NCBI GenBank assembly: GCA_964369965.1
Contig: CAYJGF010000013.1
Span: 1 to 64,000 of the forward strand
From: CAYJBH01 sp964369965
GTDB taxonomy: Bacteria > Bacillota > Clostridia > Oscillospirales > Ruminococcaceae
Direction: 5' to 3'
DNA: 64,000 nucleotides
Below the pieces are notes generated by a model. It had not been told where the DNA came from. It saw only the letters and a list, made by a program, of their open reading frames with translations, and ran no database searches. Below, in pieces: positions 7,992 through 16,213 of the stretch; within the stretch, counting starts at the first letter, position 1; the number at the start of each line of letters is the position of its first letter. The translations under genes were made by a program, and so were the position numbers.

Positions 7992-9002
7992 ATGATTGAA
8001 GTTTCAAATCTTGTTAAAAATTACGGTCCGAAAAAGGCGGTTGCCGATATCAGCTTTGTGATAAATGACGGTGAGATTGTCGGTTTTCTCGGTCCGAACG
8101 GCGCAGGAAAGTCAACGACCATGAATATCATCACCGGCTATCTGTCCGCCACTGCCGGCACGGTGAAAATCGACGGTATAGACATGACGGAGGATCCGCT
8201 CGCCGCCAAAAAGCGCATAGGATACCTGCCGGAACAGCCGCCGCTCTACCTCGAGATGACGGTGGAGGAATATCTCGACTTTATTTATGAGCTTAAAAAG
8301 GTCAAGATGCCGGACCAGCAGGAGCATATCAACGATATCTGCCTACAGGTCGGCATAGAAAATGTATACAAACGCGTCATACGCAACCTTTCAAAGGGCT
8401 ATAAACAGCGTGTAGGGCTTGCCGGTGCGCTAATCGGTGACCCCGATACTTTAATTCTTGATGAGCCGACCGTCGGTCTTGACCCCATCCAGATTATAGA
8501 AATCCGCAACGTTATTAAAAACCTCGGCAAAAAGCGCACCGTCATTTTGAGCAGTCACATCTTGCCGGAGGTTCAAGCGGTATGTGAGCGTGTCCTTGTC
8601 ATTTCAAACGGCAACATTGTCGCCGACAACACGCCGGAGATGCTCGCCTCCACCCTCACCGGTGCTCACCGTCTGTCCCTTCGCGTCAAGGGCAGTGAGG
8701 GCGCGGTCAAATCTGTTATCAAATCCACCGACAACATCAAAAACTTCAGCTGTTCCGGCGAGCGTGAGCCGGGAGTCGTCGAGTTTTTCGTGGAAGCGGA
8801 TGAGAATGTCGATGTGCGTGAGCGACTTTTCTTCGGTCTTGCCAAGGCAAACCTGCCGATTATGGGGCTGTCATCCATGGATCTCTCACTGGAGGACATC
8901 TTCTTAAAACTCACCACCGAGGACGAGCCGGTCGAGATACCGAGCGTAATTGCGACAGAAGATGAGCCACAAACCGACACCGACAATGGAAAGGAAGAAT
9001 AA
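7992..9002 (+). CDS. ABC transporter ATP-binding protein (GldA-like)
   Basis: A 336-aa ATPase powering the membrane proteins encoded next to it. Walker A GPNGAGKST, the signature region LSKGYKQRVGLA and Walker B LILDEPTVGLD are intact. The C-terminal ~100 residues form an extra domain common in this subgroup, ending in an acidic tail. The ATG at 7992 is preferred to the one at 7980, which sits one base behind AAAGG. The stop overlaps the next start (TAATG). With the following genes it makes an ABC-2 system of the GldA/F/G type, known from gliding bacteroidetes but also widespread in clostridia with unknown cargo. Confidence 0.88.
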   Translation: MIEVSNLVKNYGPKKAVADISFVINDGEIVGFLGPNGAGKSTTMNIITGYLSATAGTVKIDGIDMTEDPLAAKKRIGYLPEQPPLYLEMTVEEYLDFIYELKKVKMPDQQEHINDICLQVGIENVYKRVIRNLSKGYKQRVGLAGALIGDPDTLILDEPTVGLDPIQIIEIRNVIKNLGKKRTVILSSHILPEVQAVCERVLVISNGNIVADNTPEMLASTLTGAHRLSLRVKGSEGAVKSVIKSTDNIKNFSCSGEREPGVVEFFVEADENVDVRERLFFGLAKANLPIMGLSSMDLSLEDIFLKLTTEDEPVEIPSVIATEDEPQTDTDNGKEE

Positions 9003-9706
9003 TGTTAGCTATATTTAAACGTGATTTTCGCAGTTTTTTCACCTCGCCGCTCGGCTATGTCTTTTGCGCTGTCTTTATCTTTTTGGCGTATCTCGTGTTC
9101 TTCTTCTTCAACGTTATGTCGCAGTACAGCGATATAACCGGTCTTTTCAGCTTTCTTGTGCAGACTCTGATGTTTTTGTTGCCGCTGCTCACCATGAAAC
9201 TGCTCTCGGATGAGGCCCGCCACAAAACCGACCAGCTCCTGCTCACCAGCCCGGTCAGTGTCACCGACATCGTGCTCGGCAAATTTTTAGCCGCGATGGG
9301 CGTTATCGGCGTTGCCACCGTCGGCACCTTTGGGATACCGCTTGTCATCTCGCTTTTCGGCACACCGGCTAACTGGCAGATATTCTCCAACTACTTTATG
9401 TTGGTGCTCGCCATCGGCACATATGTTGCGGTCGGGCTTTTTATCTCGTCACTCACCGAGAGTCAGCTCATAGCCGCAATTTTGAGCTATATCATCTTTT
9501 TTGCCATATATATCCTACCCTCCTTTGCCGACTTTGTGCAGATACCTGTTTTTCAAGCGATAATCCACTGGCTGTCAATCTTTTCAAGGTTCGCCAACAT
9601 CACAAGCGGTATTTTGCAACTCAACGACATAGTCTACTTTATCAGCGTCATTGCGATATTCCTGTTTATGACCTCCCGTGTGTTGGAGAAAAAACGCTGG
9701 GCGTAA
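9002..9706 (+). CDS. ABC-2 type permease (GldF-like)
   Basis: A 234-aa membrane protein with six predicted helices. It starts with the typical MLAIFKRDFRSFFTSPLGYVF segment and carries the KLLSDEARHKTDQLLLTSPVSV loop seen in GldF-like permeases. It forms the transmembrane path for the ATPase upstream, to which it is coupled by a one-base overlap. Substrate unknown. Confidence 0.85.
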   Translation: MLAIFKRDFRSFFTSPLGYVFCAVFIFLAYLVFFFFNVMSQYSDITGLFSFLVQTLMFLLPLLTMKLLSDEARHKTDQLLLTSPVSVTDIVLGKFLAAMGVIGVATVGTFGIPLVISLFGTPANWQIFSNYFMLVLAIGTYVAVGLFISSLTESQLIAAILSYIIFFAIYILPSFADFVQIPVFQAIIHWLSIFSRFANITSGILQLNDIVYFISVIAIFLFMTSRVLEKKRWA

Positions 9707-9733
9707 TTATAGAAATAGAAAGGATTGAAAAAG

Positions 9734-11155
9734 ATGAATATAAAAAAAGCGTTAAACTCCAAAAAATTCCGGTACGGCGGTATTTCGGTGCTTTTCACCA
9801 TTATTATAATCGCCGTCATAATTGTTATAAACCTTGTGGTTGAAAGCATGACCGAGCGTTTTAATCTAAAACAGGATATCACGGCGGAGGGGCTTTATTC
9901 CGTCTCCGACACCACCGTCGACATGCTGGAAAACCTCACCGAGGATATCACCGTCTACATCATGCTGACCGAGTCGGAGGTCACCGCAAACACCGGCTAC
10001 AACACCGCCAATGAACTGCTCAAAAAAATGGTGGGTTATTCCGGCGGCCGTCTTTCCCTTGAATATGTCGACCTGCTGGTCAACCCGAATTTTCGCAACA
10101 ACTTTGAAAATCCGGACGCTATTTTTTCCGGCTCTATTATAATGAAGAGCGCAAAACGTGAGCAGATAATCGACATCAACGACCTGTATGACACCAGTTA
10201 TGACTTCAACACCGGTGAGGAATATGTCTCGGGATATCAGGCGGACCGCAAGTTTGCCTCCGCAGTGCACTATGTAACCACCGAGGAACTGCCGAGCGTC
10301 GCCTATACCACCGGTCACGGCGAAATGACCGACAATGCCGCACTCACCGATGTTTTCACCACTAACAGCTATAGCGTGAGTGAGATTGCACTCCTTACCG
10401 AGGACATCCCCGAAGACCTTGACATGCTCGTTATCAACGCACCCTCCACCGATTTCTCGGAAGAGGAGATTGAAAAGCTCAACGAGTATTTGACCCGCTC
10501 CACCGCAAACAACCTTATCATAACCTACAATCCGCAAGCAGGCGAGTTGGAGCGACTTTATCGCTACCTCACCGAGTGGGGCGTAGAGCCGAGCGGTGGC
10601 ATAGTCGTCGACGCGGAACGCGCCGCCGGTGCTAACCCTGCCATGTTTGTCGCCGAGCTTGCCGAGCATGATATAACCACTCAAATCCCTGTCGATGCTG
10701 TCATTGTGCCGGGCGCTACCAGCCTTGATATCGTCTTTGATGCGGACGGATACCGCACCACCAATGTGCTCGCGCAGTCCTCCGGCTCTGCCTATGTCGA
10801 AGGGGATGAATCACTGCAAGCACCGTTCCCCGTAGTAGTTTTAACACAGGACAACCAGTATATTGACAACGAGAGTGTCGCTCACAACGTGCTGTTTATC
10901 GGCGGTTGGGAGATGACCTCGGATTATCTGCTCGACAACAGCGCATTCCAAAACAATAACCTTATAACCGCCTCGCTCGATTATATGAACCCGGCGGTGG
11001 ACGCAGTTTTGGTCGATGCGGTGGACTTTAGCAATCCGCAGATGATAATAACCGGCAACACCTCGATAGTTATCCTTGTCACAACGGTGATCATTCTGCC
11101 GCTCGCCTTTATCGCAATCGGCATCACGGTATTTCTCAGGAGAAAAAATAAATAA
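9734..11155 (+). CDS. GldG-like ABC transporter auxiliary protein
   Basis: A 473-aa protein with one N-terminal helix (about 17-40), a large extracytoplasmic domain, and a second helix at the C-terminus (about 445-468). Residues around FNLKQDITAEGLYSVSDTT match the GldG/intraflagellar-transport-like family that sits with ABC-2 permeases. The ATG at 9734 is taken because AAAGGA lies 9 bases upstream. It overlaps the next gene by one base (TAATG). It probably works outside the membrane as part of the transporter; what it binds is not known. Confidence 0.8.
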   Translation: MNIKKALNSKKFRYGGISVLFTIIIIAVIIVINLVVESMTERFNLKQDITAEGLYSVSDTTVDMLENLTEDITVYIMLTESEVTANTGYNTANELLKKMVGYSGGRLSLEYVDLLVNPNFRNNFENPDAIFSGSIIMKSAKREQIIDINDLYDTSYDFNTGEEYVSGYQADRKFASAVHYVTTEELPSVAYTTGHGEMTDNAALTDVFTTNSYSVSEIALLTEDIPEDLDMLVINAPSTDFSEEEIEKLNEYLTRSTANNLIITYNPQAGELERLYRYLTEWGVEPSGGIVVDAERAAGANPAMFVAELAEHDITTQIPVDAVIVPGATSLDIVFDADGYRTTNVLAQSSGSAYVEGDESLQAPFPVVVLTQDNQYIDNESVAHNVLFIGGWEMTSDYLLDNSAFQNNNLITASLDYMNPAVDAVLVDAVDFSNPQMIITGNTSIVILVTTVIILPLAFIAIGITVFLRRKNK

Positions 11156-12651
11156 TGAAAAAGTTCAGAGGGCTTATCGTCGCCGCGGCGGTTTTGGTAG
11201 TTGCGGTGGCGGCATATGTAATATTAACCACCGTTGACTTTTCGGCAACCGAGGATGTATCGAGCGATGTACCCTCAACCCCGACAGAGCTTAGCTATCT
11301 TATAGATGTCGACGCCGCCGAGGTCAGCTCGGTCACGGTGGAAAACGACAATACCTACACCATAATTACCGACGATGTTGCCGAGGACGAAAGCTTGACC
11401 TACTCCCTCGAAGATGACGGTTTTGCCTACATTGACGGCTTGATATCGGCGGCGGCGGTGGGGCTAATAAGCATCACCACCGACCCCGAGCCGATAGCAA
11501 CCGGCGACCTTGCACAGTACGGTCTTGACACCCCTGCCGCCGTCGTCACGGTCGAGGCAACCTCCGGCGATATTATCTATGAAATTGGCGACGCCGCACC
11601 GGGCGATTCCGAATACTATGCAAAACTTGCAGACAGCGACGACGTCTATCTTATCCCCTCATCCGACGCGATGTATGCTCTTGACACGAAGCACCAGTTC
11701 CGCGACCGCAGTGTCTTCTCCTATGTGGTAGGCACCGATATCGAGAGCGAAATTTTCGAATCCTTTGTGCTCCAAAGATCTTCCGGTCCGACCATCGAGT
11801 TAACCGCGAGGGAAAGCATAGATGAATTCGGTTCCGCGTTTGAGATGACTTCACCGTATATGAGCGACACCAACGACGTGATACTCAGCGAGGATATATT
11901 CACATTTTTCTCATCACTGTCCTACAGCGAAATTATCGAGGACAACCCGGAGGATTTAGAGCAGTACGGCATAGCAAATGTGATTGAGGAGGAGCAGACC
12001 GACGACGAGGAGACCCCCGATACCGACAATGAGGTTGCCGAACCTCTCGTGGCATCAACCACTGCAACCTTTGTGATAAACGACGACCTCACCATAACCC
12101 TCGGCGACTTCACCGACGAGAGTGAGACGGCATACTACGCGACGGTGTCCGGTGTTGATTCGGTGGTGACATTCCCCAGCTCGGCATTCCCCTTTATCGA
12201 CATTGATTATATCGAACTCATGTCCTCACTGCTTTGGCTACACAATATAGTCGAGGTCGAGACGGTGGATATGACCACTCCGAGTGGCACGTATGAGCTT
12301 GCCCTCACCCACTTCCCTGCCGAGACGGAGGAGGACACAGCATATCTCGAGGCAACCCTTGACGGCGAGAGCATCGAGGAGGATTTTGCAAAGGATATCT
12401 ACCTTGCAATCCTGTCGGTCACAATGTCGTCCGACCTTGATGAAGACCCCGAAATAGGTGAGTCGGAATACTCTTTCACCATAAATAAGATGGACGGCTA
12501 TTCCCAGACTATGGACTTCTATAGAATAAACGAGCGTCAGTACGGCGCGGTCAAGGACGGCGAACCGTTGCCGTTTTATGTAAACATCGACCTTTTAAAT
12601 GATGTCGATGAAATAATCCTCGGGATTAAGGACGGCACACACACAGGATAA
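11155..12651 (+). CDS. DUF4340-type extracytoplasmic protein of the Gld-like ABC operon
   Basis: A 498-aa protein with an N-terminal membrane anchor (about 5-26) followed by an acidic, beta-rich region. Pieces such as DLAQYGLDTPAAVVTVEA and IGDAAPGDSEYYAKLADSDDVYLI are the repeat units of the DUF4340 family, which regularly follows GldG in such operons. The protein is strongly acidic with an internal Glu/Asp-rich linker (about 278-295). It is coupled to gldG by a TAATG overlap and ends the operon. Its role is unknown and a surface partner of the transporter is likely. Confidence 0.75.
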   Translation: MKKFRGLIVAAAVLVVAVAAYVILTTVDFSATEDVSSDVPSTPTELSYLIDVDAAEVSSVTVENDNTYTIITDDVAEDESLTYSLEDDGFAYIDGLISAAAVGLISITTDPEPIATGDLAQYGLDTPAAVVTVEATSGDIIYEIGDAAPGDSEYYAKLADSDDVYLIPSSDAMYALDTKHQFRDRSVFSYVVGTDIESEIFESFVLQRSSGPTIELTARESIDEFGSAFEMTSPYMSDTNDVILSEDIFTFFSSLSYSEIIEDNPEDLEQYGIANVIEEEQTDDEETPDTDNEVAEPLVASTTATFVINDDLTITLGDFTDESETAYYATVSGVDSVVTFPSSAFPFIDIDYIELMSSLLWLHNIVEVETVDMTTPSGTYELALTHFPAETEEDTAYLEATLDGESIEEDFAKDIYLAILSVTMSSDLDEDPEIGESEYSFTINKMDGYSQTMDFYRINERQYGAVKDGEPLPFYVNIDLLNDVDEIILGIKDGTHTG

Positions 12652-12671
12652 TTAATTTCGGTGAACGACTA

Positions 12672-13490
12672 ATGACTAACAGTGAATGGCTAAAAGGAAT
12701 TATAAACGACTGCGATGCGGTGGTGGTGGGGGCCGGTGCCGGGCTCTCCGCCGCCGCCGGACTGCTTTATAACGGTGAGCGTTTCACCGAAAACTTTGCC
12801 GATTTCATACAAAAATACCATTATGACAATATGTACAGCGCCGCCTTTCAGCGCTACACCTCACAGGAGGAGCACTGGGCGTACTGGAGCCGCCATATCG
12901 AGCTTAACCGCTATGCTTTCGACCCGGGCGAGGTTTTTCGCACACTGTTGCAACTTGTGGGTGGTAGGGATTATTTTGTCATAACCACCAACGTCGACCA
13001 CTGTTTTCAAAAGAGCGGTTTCGACAAAAAACGGCTTTTTTACACTCAGGGGGACTACGGGCTTTGGCAGTGCTCGCGCCCCTGTCACAGTGCCACATAT
13101 GACAATGTTGAGACGGTGAGGGAGATGGTGCAGGCGCAAAAAGACATGAAAATCCCGAGCCAGCTTATCCCCCACTGCCCGAGATGTGGCGCTAATATGA
13201 GCATGAATTTGCGCAGTGACGCGACCTTTGTCGAGGACAAGGGTTGGCATGACGCCGCGGCACGCTATGAAAAGTTTATTAATGAGCATAGGCACGGTCG
13301 GGTGGTCTATCTGGAGCTTGGGGTCGGCTACAACACCCCCTCCATAATCAAATACCCCTTTTGGCAGTTTGTCTACCAAAACAAGGACGCTACTTATATC
13401 AGCATAAACAAAGAAAAACAACCGATCCCAAAAGAAATTGAGAGTCGGTCGTATGTGGTGGCGGATGATGTGAGTAATCTGTTTGTTTAA
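12672..13490 (+). CDS. Class M sirtuin-like protein (SirTM type)
   Basis: A 272-aa Sir2-fold protein. The NAD-binding start VVVGAGAGLSAAAG and the ITTNVDHCFQKSG segment are Sir2-like, and two Cys pairs (CSRPC and CPRCG) form the zinc site. In place of the usual catalytic histidine motif stands YTQGDYG, as in the class M branch, whose studied members are protein ADP-ribosyltransferases rather than deacetylases. A zinc-type macrodomain protein, the eraser found beside SirTM, ends on the other strand, overlapping by 4 bases. The usual target GcvH-L and the lipoate ligase of SirTM operons are not in the window. The start region is derived from a repeat-like stretch and has only a weak RBS. Confidence 0.82.
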   Translation: MTNSEWLKGIINDCDAVVVGAGAGLSAAAGLLYNGERFTENFADFIQKYHYDNMYSAAFQRYTSQEEHWAYWSRHIELNRYAFDPGEVFRTLLQLVGGRDYFVITTNVDHCFQKSGFDKKRLFYTQGDYGLWQCSRPCHSATYDNVETVREMVQAQKDMKIPSQLIPHCPRCGANMSMNLRSDATFVEDKGWHDAAARYEKFINEHRHGRVVYLELGVGYNTPSIIKYPFWQFVYQNKDATYISINKEKQPIPKEIESRSYVVADDVSNLFV

Positions 13491-14260
13491 AGCAAAATAT
13501 CCTCATAAATCTCTTTATCCTCATCGCAAAACACGTTGAACACCACCTTTTCGAGGGTGGTGTTTTCTTGCAAAAATTCCCTCACCGTGCTCACCGCTAT
13601 TCTTGCCGCCTCGCGTTTTGGGAAGTGAAACTCCCCTGTCGAGATGCAGCAAAAAGCGATAGAATTGACATTATTTTCCACTGCCAAATTCAGGCAGGAT
13701 TTGTAACAATTTGCCAGTAAATTTCTGTCAGTCGTGGTCAACGGTGCGGTGATAATCGGGCCTACCGTATGCAGGATATACTCGCTTGGCAGGTTAAACG
13801 CCGGCGTGATTTTAGCGTCACCGGTTTTTTCGTCGTGCCCTTGTTTTTGCATCAAATCATCACAAAAAGCGCGCAAACGCACGCCGGAGAGGGTGTGGAT
13901 GATGTTGTCTATACACCCATGACACGGCACAAAACAGCCTCGCATTGCCGAGTTTGCGGCGTTGACTATCGCGTCAATTTTGAGGGTGGTAATATCTCCC
14001 TGCCAGAGGTAAATTCTTCCATTTTTCTCCACCGGTGAAAGCAAATCTGCGTGCGTTACCCCCCTGCTTTTTATCTCATCTTGCAGATACTCATCCTGCA
14101 CCGACAAAAACTCGTCGCTCACAGGCACAGCCGCACGGACATTCAAAAGTGAGCGCAGGAGCTTTTTTTGCCCCTGCGCATCGCTCGGGACGGCAATATC
14201 CGCGTATCGCTCGTCCTCATTTATTAGATAATCAATTAAAAACCTTATTCGACTATCCAT
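13487..14260 (-). CDS. Zinc-dependent macrodomain ADP-ribosyl hydrolase
   Basis: A 257-aa macrodomain protein that would remove ADP-ribose from modified proteins. The macro core begins at IYLWQGDITTLKIDAIVNAANS, followed by the zinc motif GCFVPCHGCIDNIIH and the phosphate-binding loop CCISTGEFHFPKREAA. The N-terminal ~85 residues form the helical extension seen in this family. The ATG at 14260 is preferred to one at 14272, since the AAGGAA at the end of repeat copy B is 10 bases before it. Tail to tail with the SirTM gene, so the two form a likely writer/eraser pair although not in one operon. Confidence 0.85.
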   Translation of the reverse strand: MDSRIRFLIDYLINEDERYADIAVPSDAQGQKKLLRSLLNVRAAVPVSDEFLSVQDEYLQDEIKSRGVTHADLLSPVEKNGRIYLWQGDITTLKIDAIVNAANSAMRGCFVPCHGCIDNIIHTLSGVRLRAFCDDLMQKQGHDEKTGDAKITPAFNLPSEYILHTVGPIITAPLTTTDRNLLANCYKSCLNLAVENNVNSIAFCCISTGEFHFPKREAARIAVSTVREFLQENTTLEKVVFNVFCDEDKEIYEDILL

Positions 14261-14270
14261 ATTTATAACC

Positions 14271-14370
14271 ATTCCTTATTGATGTTTTTTTCGGTTTCGC
14301 CACATGCTGACGAAATTTCAGCGTTTTCCGCTGAAAAGAAACAAAACTCGGGAGTTCGAAAATTTTTTTA
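14271..14370 (-). repeat. Intergenic two-hairpin repeat, copy B
   Basis: Second copy of the repeat at 3487-3590. On the minus strand it has the same hairpin TTTCAGCG-GAAAA-CGCTGAAA and a second stem TTTCGTCA/TGGCGAAA. Where copy A has a C opposite A in that stem, copy B has T opposite G, so the stem is kept or nearly kept in both. It ends 10 bases before the macrodomain start, just as copy A does before its gene, and begins 4 bases after the glmS stop. Confidence 0.8.
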
Positions 14371-14373
14371 AAC

Positions 14374-16203
14374 TTATTCCACCGTCACGCTCTTGGCGAG
14401 GTTTTTGGGCTTGTCAATGTCGCAACCGCGCAGTTTTGCGATATAGTAGGAGAATATTTGCAACGGCACTATGCTCAAAAGCGGTGCAAACTCGTCGGGG
14501 CACTCCGGTATATAAATAGCGTGGTCGACATTGTTTTCCATCCCCTTATTGCCACTGCCGGTGAGCCCGATTACCCGTGCACCGCGCGACTTGACCTCCT
14601 GTATATTGGACATCATCTTCTCATAAAGTCGTTTTTGGGTGGCAATGGCAACGACCAGTGTGTCCTGCTCGATAAGTGCAATGGTGCCGTGTTTAAGCTC
14701 CCCTGCCGCTATCGCGAAGGAGTTGATATAGGATATTTCTTTAAGTTTAAGAGAGCCCTCCAGCGACACCGCACTGTCGGTGCCTCGTCCGATAAAAAAC
14801 ACCTGATTGGTGCGATATAGCTTTTTCGCGAGGGTGTAAATCCCCTTTTCCTCCGCTAAAACCTCTTTCAGCTTGTTCGGTATCTGTTTGAGTTCATATA
14901 TATAGTCGGCATAGCGCTCATCACTCAACTCGTTTTTGAGCCGACCCATATATATTGCGATAAGGTACAGGCACATCAACTGGGTGGTGTACGCCTTGGT
15001 GGAAGCAACCGCAATCTCGGGGCCTGCCCAGGTGTAGAATACATCATCCGACTCGCGCGCGACGGAGCTGCCGACAACATTGACAATGGAGAGTATGCGT
15101 GCGCCTGCCTGCTTTGCACACCGCAATGCCGCAAGGGTGTCCAGCGTCTCACCGGACTGACTTATCGCTATAAACAGTGTCTTGTCGTCCAAAAACGGCT
15201 CGCGATATCTAAACTCCGACGCAATATCCACCTCAACGGGGATTTTTGCAAACTTCTCTATTGCGTATTTGCCGATGAGCCCTGCGTGGTATGCCGTGCC
15301 ACATGCGACGATATACACGCGGTCAAACCCCTCAATGTCCTCGGCGGTGAGATTAATTCCGTCCGACAGGATATCGTCACTGTCCGACAGGCGGCGACGC
15401 AGTGTCTCCTCCAGACCGTGCGGTTGCTCGTTAATCTCCTTGAGCATAAAGTGCTCGTAGCCGTCCTTCTCCGCCGAGTCGGCATCCCATGTGACGTGGA
15501 ATACATCGCGTTTTACCACCCCCCGCTCGGCGTTGTAGATGGTGACCTTGTCCTTGGTGAGCTCCACCGTCTCGTTATTTTCGATAAGATATATTTCGCG
15601 CACGTATTTCAACAGCGCCGGTATGTCAGAGGCGATATAGTTGGAGTCATGCGATAGCCCGACCACCATCGGCGAGTCTTTGCGCACCGCTATAATCCTG
15701 TCCGGCTCGTCGGCAGCGATGGCGGCGATGGCATACGCACCGCGCATACGCTCGACCGCTTTATACATGGCATCCAGCAGGTCGCCCTTATAAAAAGTTT
15801 TGAGCAGGTGGGCGATGACCTCGGTGTCGGTCGCCGAAACAAAGCTCACCCCGTGCTCAACTTTTAGATACTCACGCAGTTCCTCATAATTCTCGATAAT
15901 GCCGTTGTGCACAACCGCTATACTGCCGTCCTCACTGCTGTGCGGGTGGGCATTCACGTCGGACGGCTCACCGTGGGTCGCCCAACGGGTGTGCCCGATG
16001 CCACAACCCGAGTCAAACGCGGTGTCGCCGAGCAGAGTCTCCAGCTCCGCCATACGACCTTTGCATTTTTTAAGCTCGATTTTTTTGTTGATGTTCAGCG
16101 CAATTCCGGCGGAGTCATAGCCACGATACTCCAGTTTTTTTAGCCCGTTGACTATCACCTTTTTTGCGCCACTCTGTCCGACATAACCTACTATTCCACA
16201 CAT
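14374..16203 (-). CDS. glmS: Glutamine-fructose-6-phosphate aminotransferase (isomerizing)
   Basis: A 609-aa enzyme making glucosamine-6-phosphate from fructose-6-phosphate and glutamine, the first step to cell wall amino sugars. The N-terminal class II glutaminase domain starts MCGIVGYVG with the nucleophile Cys2. Two SIS isomerase domains follow (from about residue 290 and 460), with ISQSGETLDT and the C-terminal motif LAKSVTVE. Length is normal. RBS AGGAGG lies just before the ATG. It starts only 10 bases after the upstream ABC exporter gene, so no room exists for a glmS ribozyme leader, unlike in many other Firmicutes. Confidence 0.97.
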   Translation of the reverse strand: MCGIVGYVGQSGAKKVIVNGLKKLEYRGYDSAGIALNINKKIELKKCKGRMAELETLLGDTAFDSGCGIGHTRWATHGEPSDVNAHPHSSEDGSIAVVHNGIIENYEELREYLKVEHGVSFVSATDTEVIAHLLKTFYKGDLLDAMYKAVERMRGAYAIAAIAADEPDRIIAVRKDSPMVVGLSHDSNYIASDIPALLKYVREIYLIENNETVELTKDKVTIYNAERGVVKRDVFHVTWDADSAEKDGYEHFMLKEINEQPHGLEETLRRRLSDSDDILSDGINLTAEDIEGFDRVYIVACGTAYHAGLIGKYAIEKFAKIPVEVDIASEFRYREPFLDDKTLFIAISQSGETLDTLAALRCAKQAGARILSIVNVVGSSVARESDDVFYTWAGPEIAVASTKAYTTQLMCLYLIAIYMGRLKNELSDERYADYIYELKQIPNKLKEVLAEEKGIYTLAKKLYRTNQVFFIGRGTDSAVSLEGSLKLKEISYINSFAIAAGELKHGTIALIEQDTLVVAIATQKRLYEKMMSNIQEVKSRGARVIGLTGSGNKGMENNVDHAIYIPECPDEFAPLLSIVPLQIFSYYIAKLRGCDIDKPKNLAKSVTVE

Positions 16204-16213
16204 ATGTTACCTC

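Noticed and set aside
9866..10684. 272-aa minus-strand frame
   Set aside because: Antisense to the GldG-like gene, which has clear family features and an RBS.
12861..13421. 186-aa minus-strand frame
   Set aside because: Antisense to the sirtuin gene; no RBS.
16204..16213. glmS ribozyme
   Set aside because: Only 10 bases separate glmS from the upstream gene.
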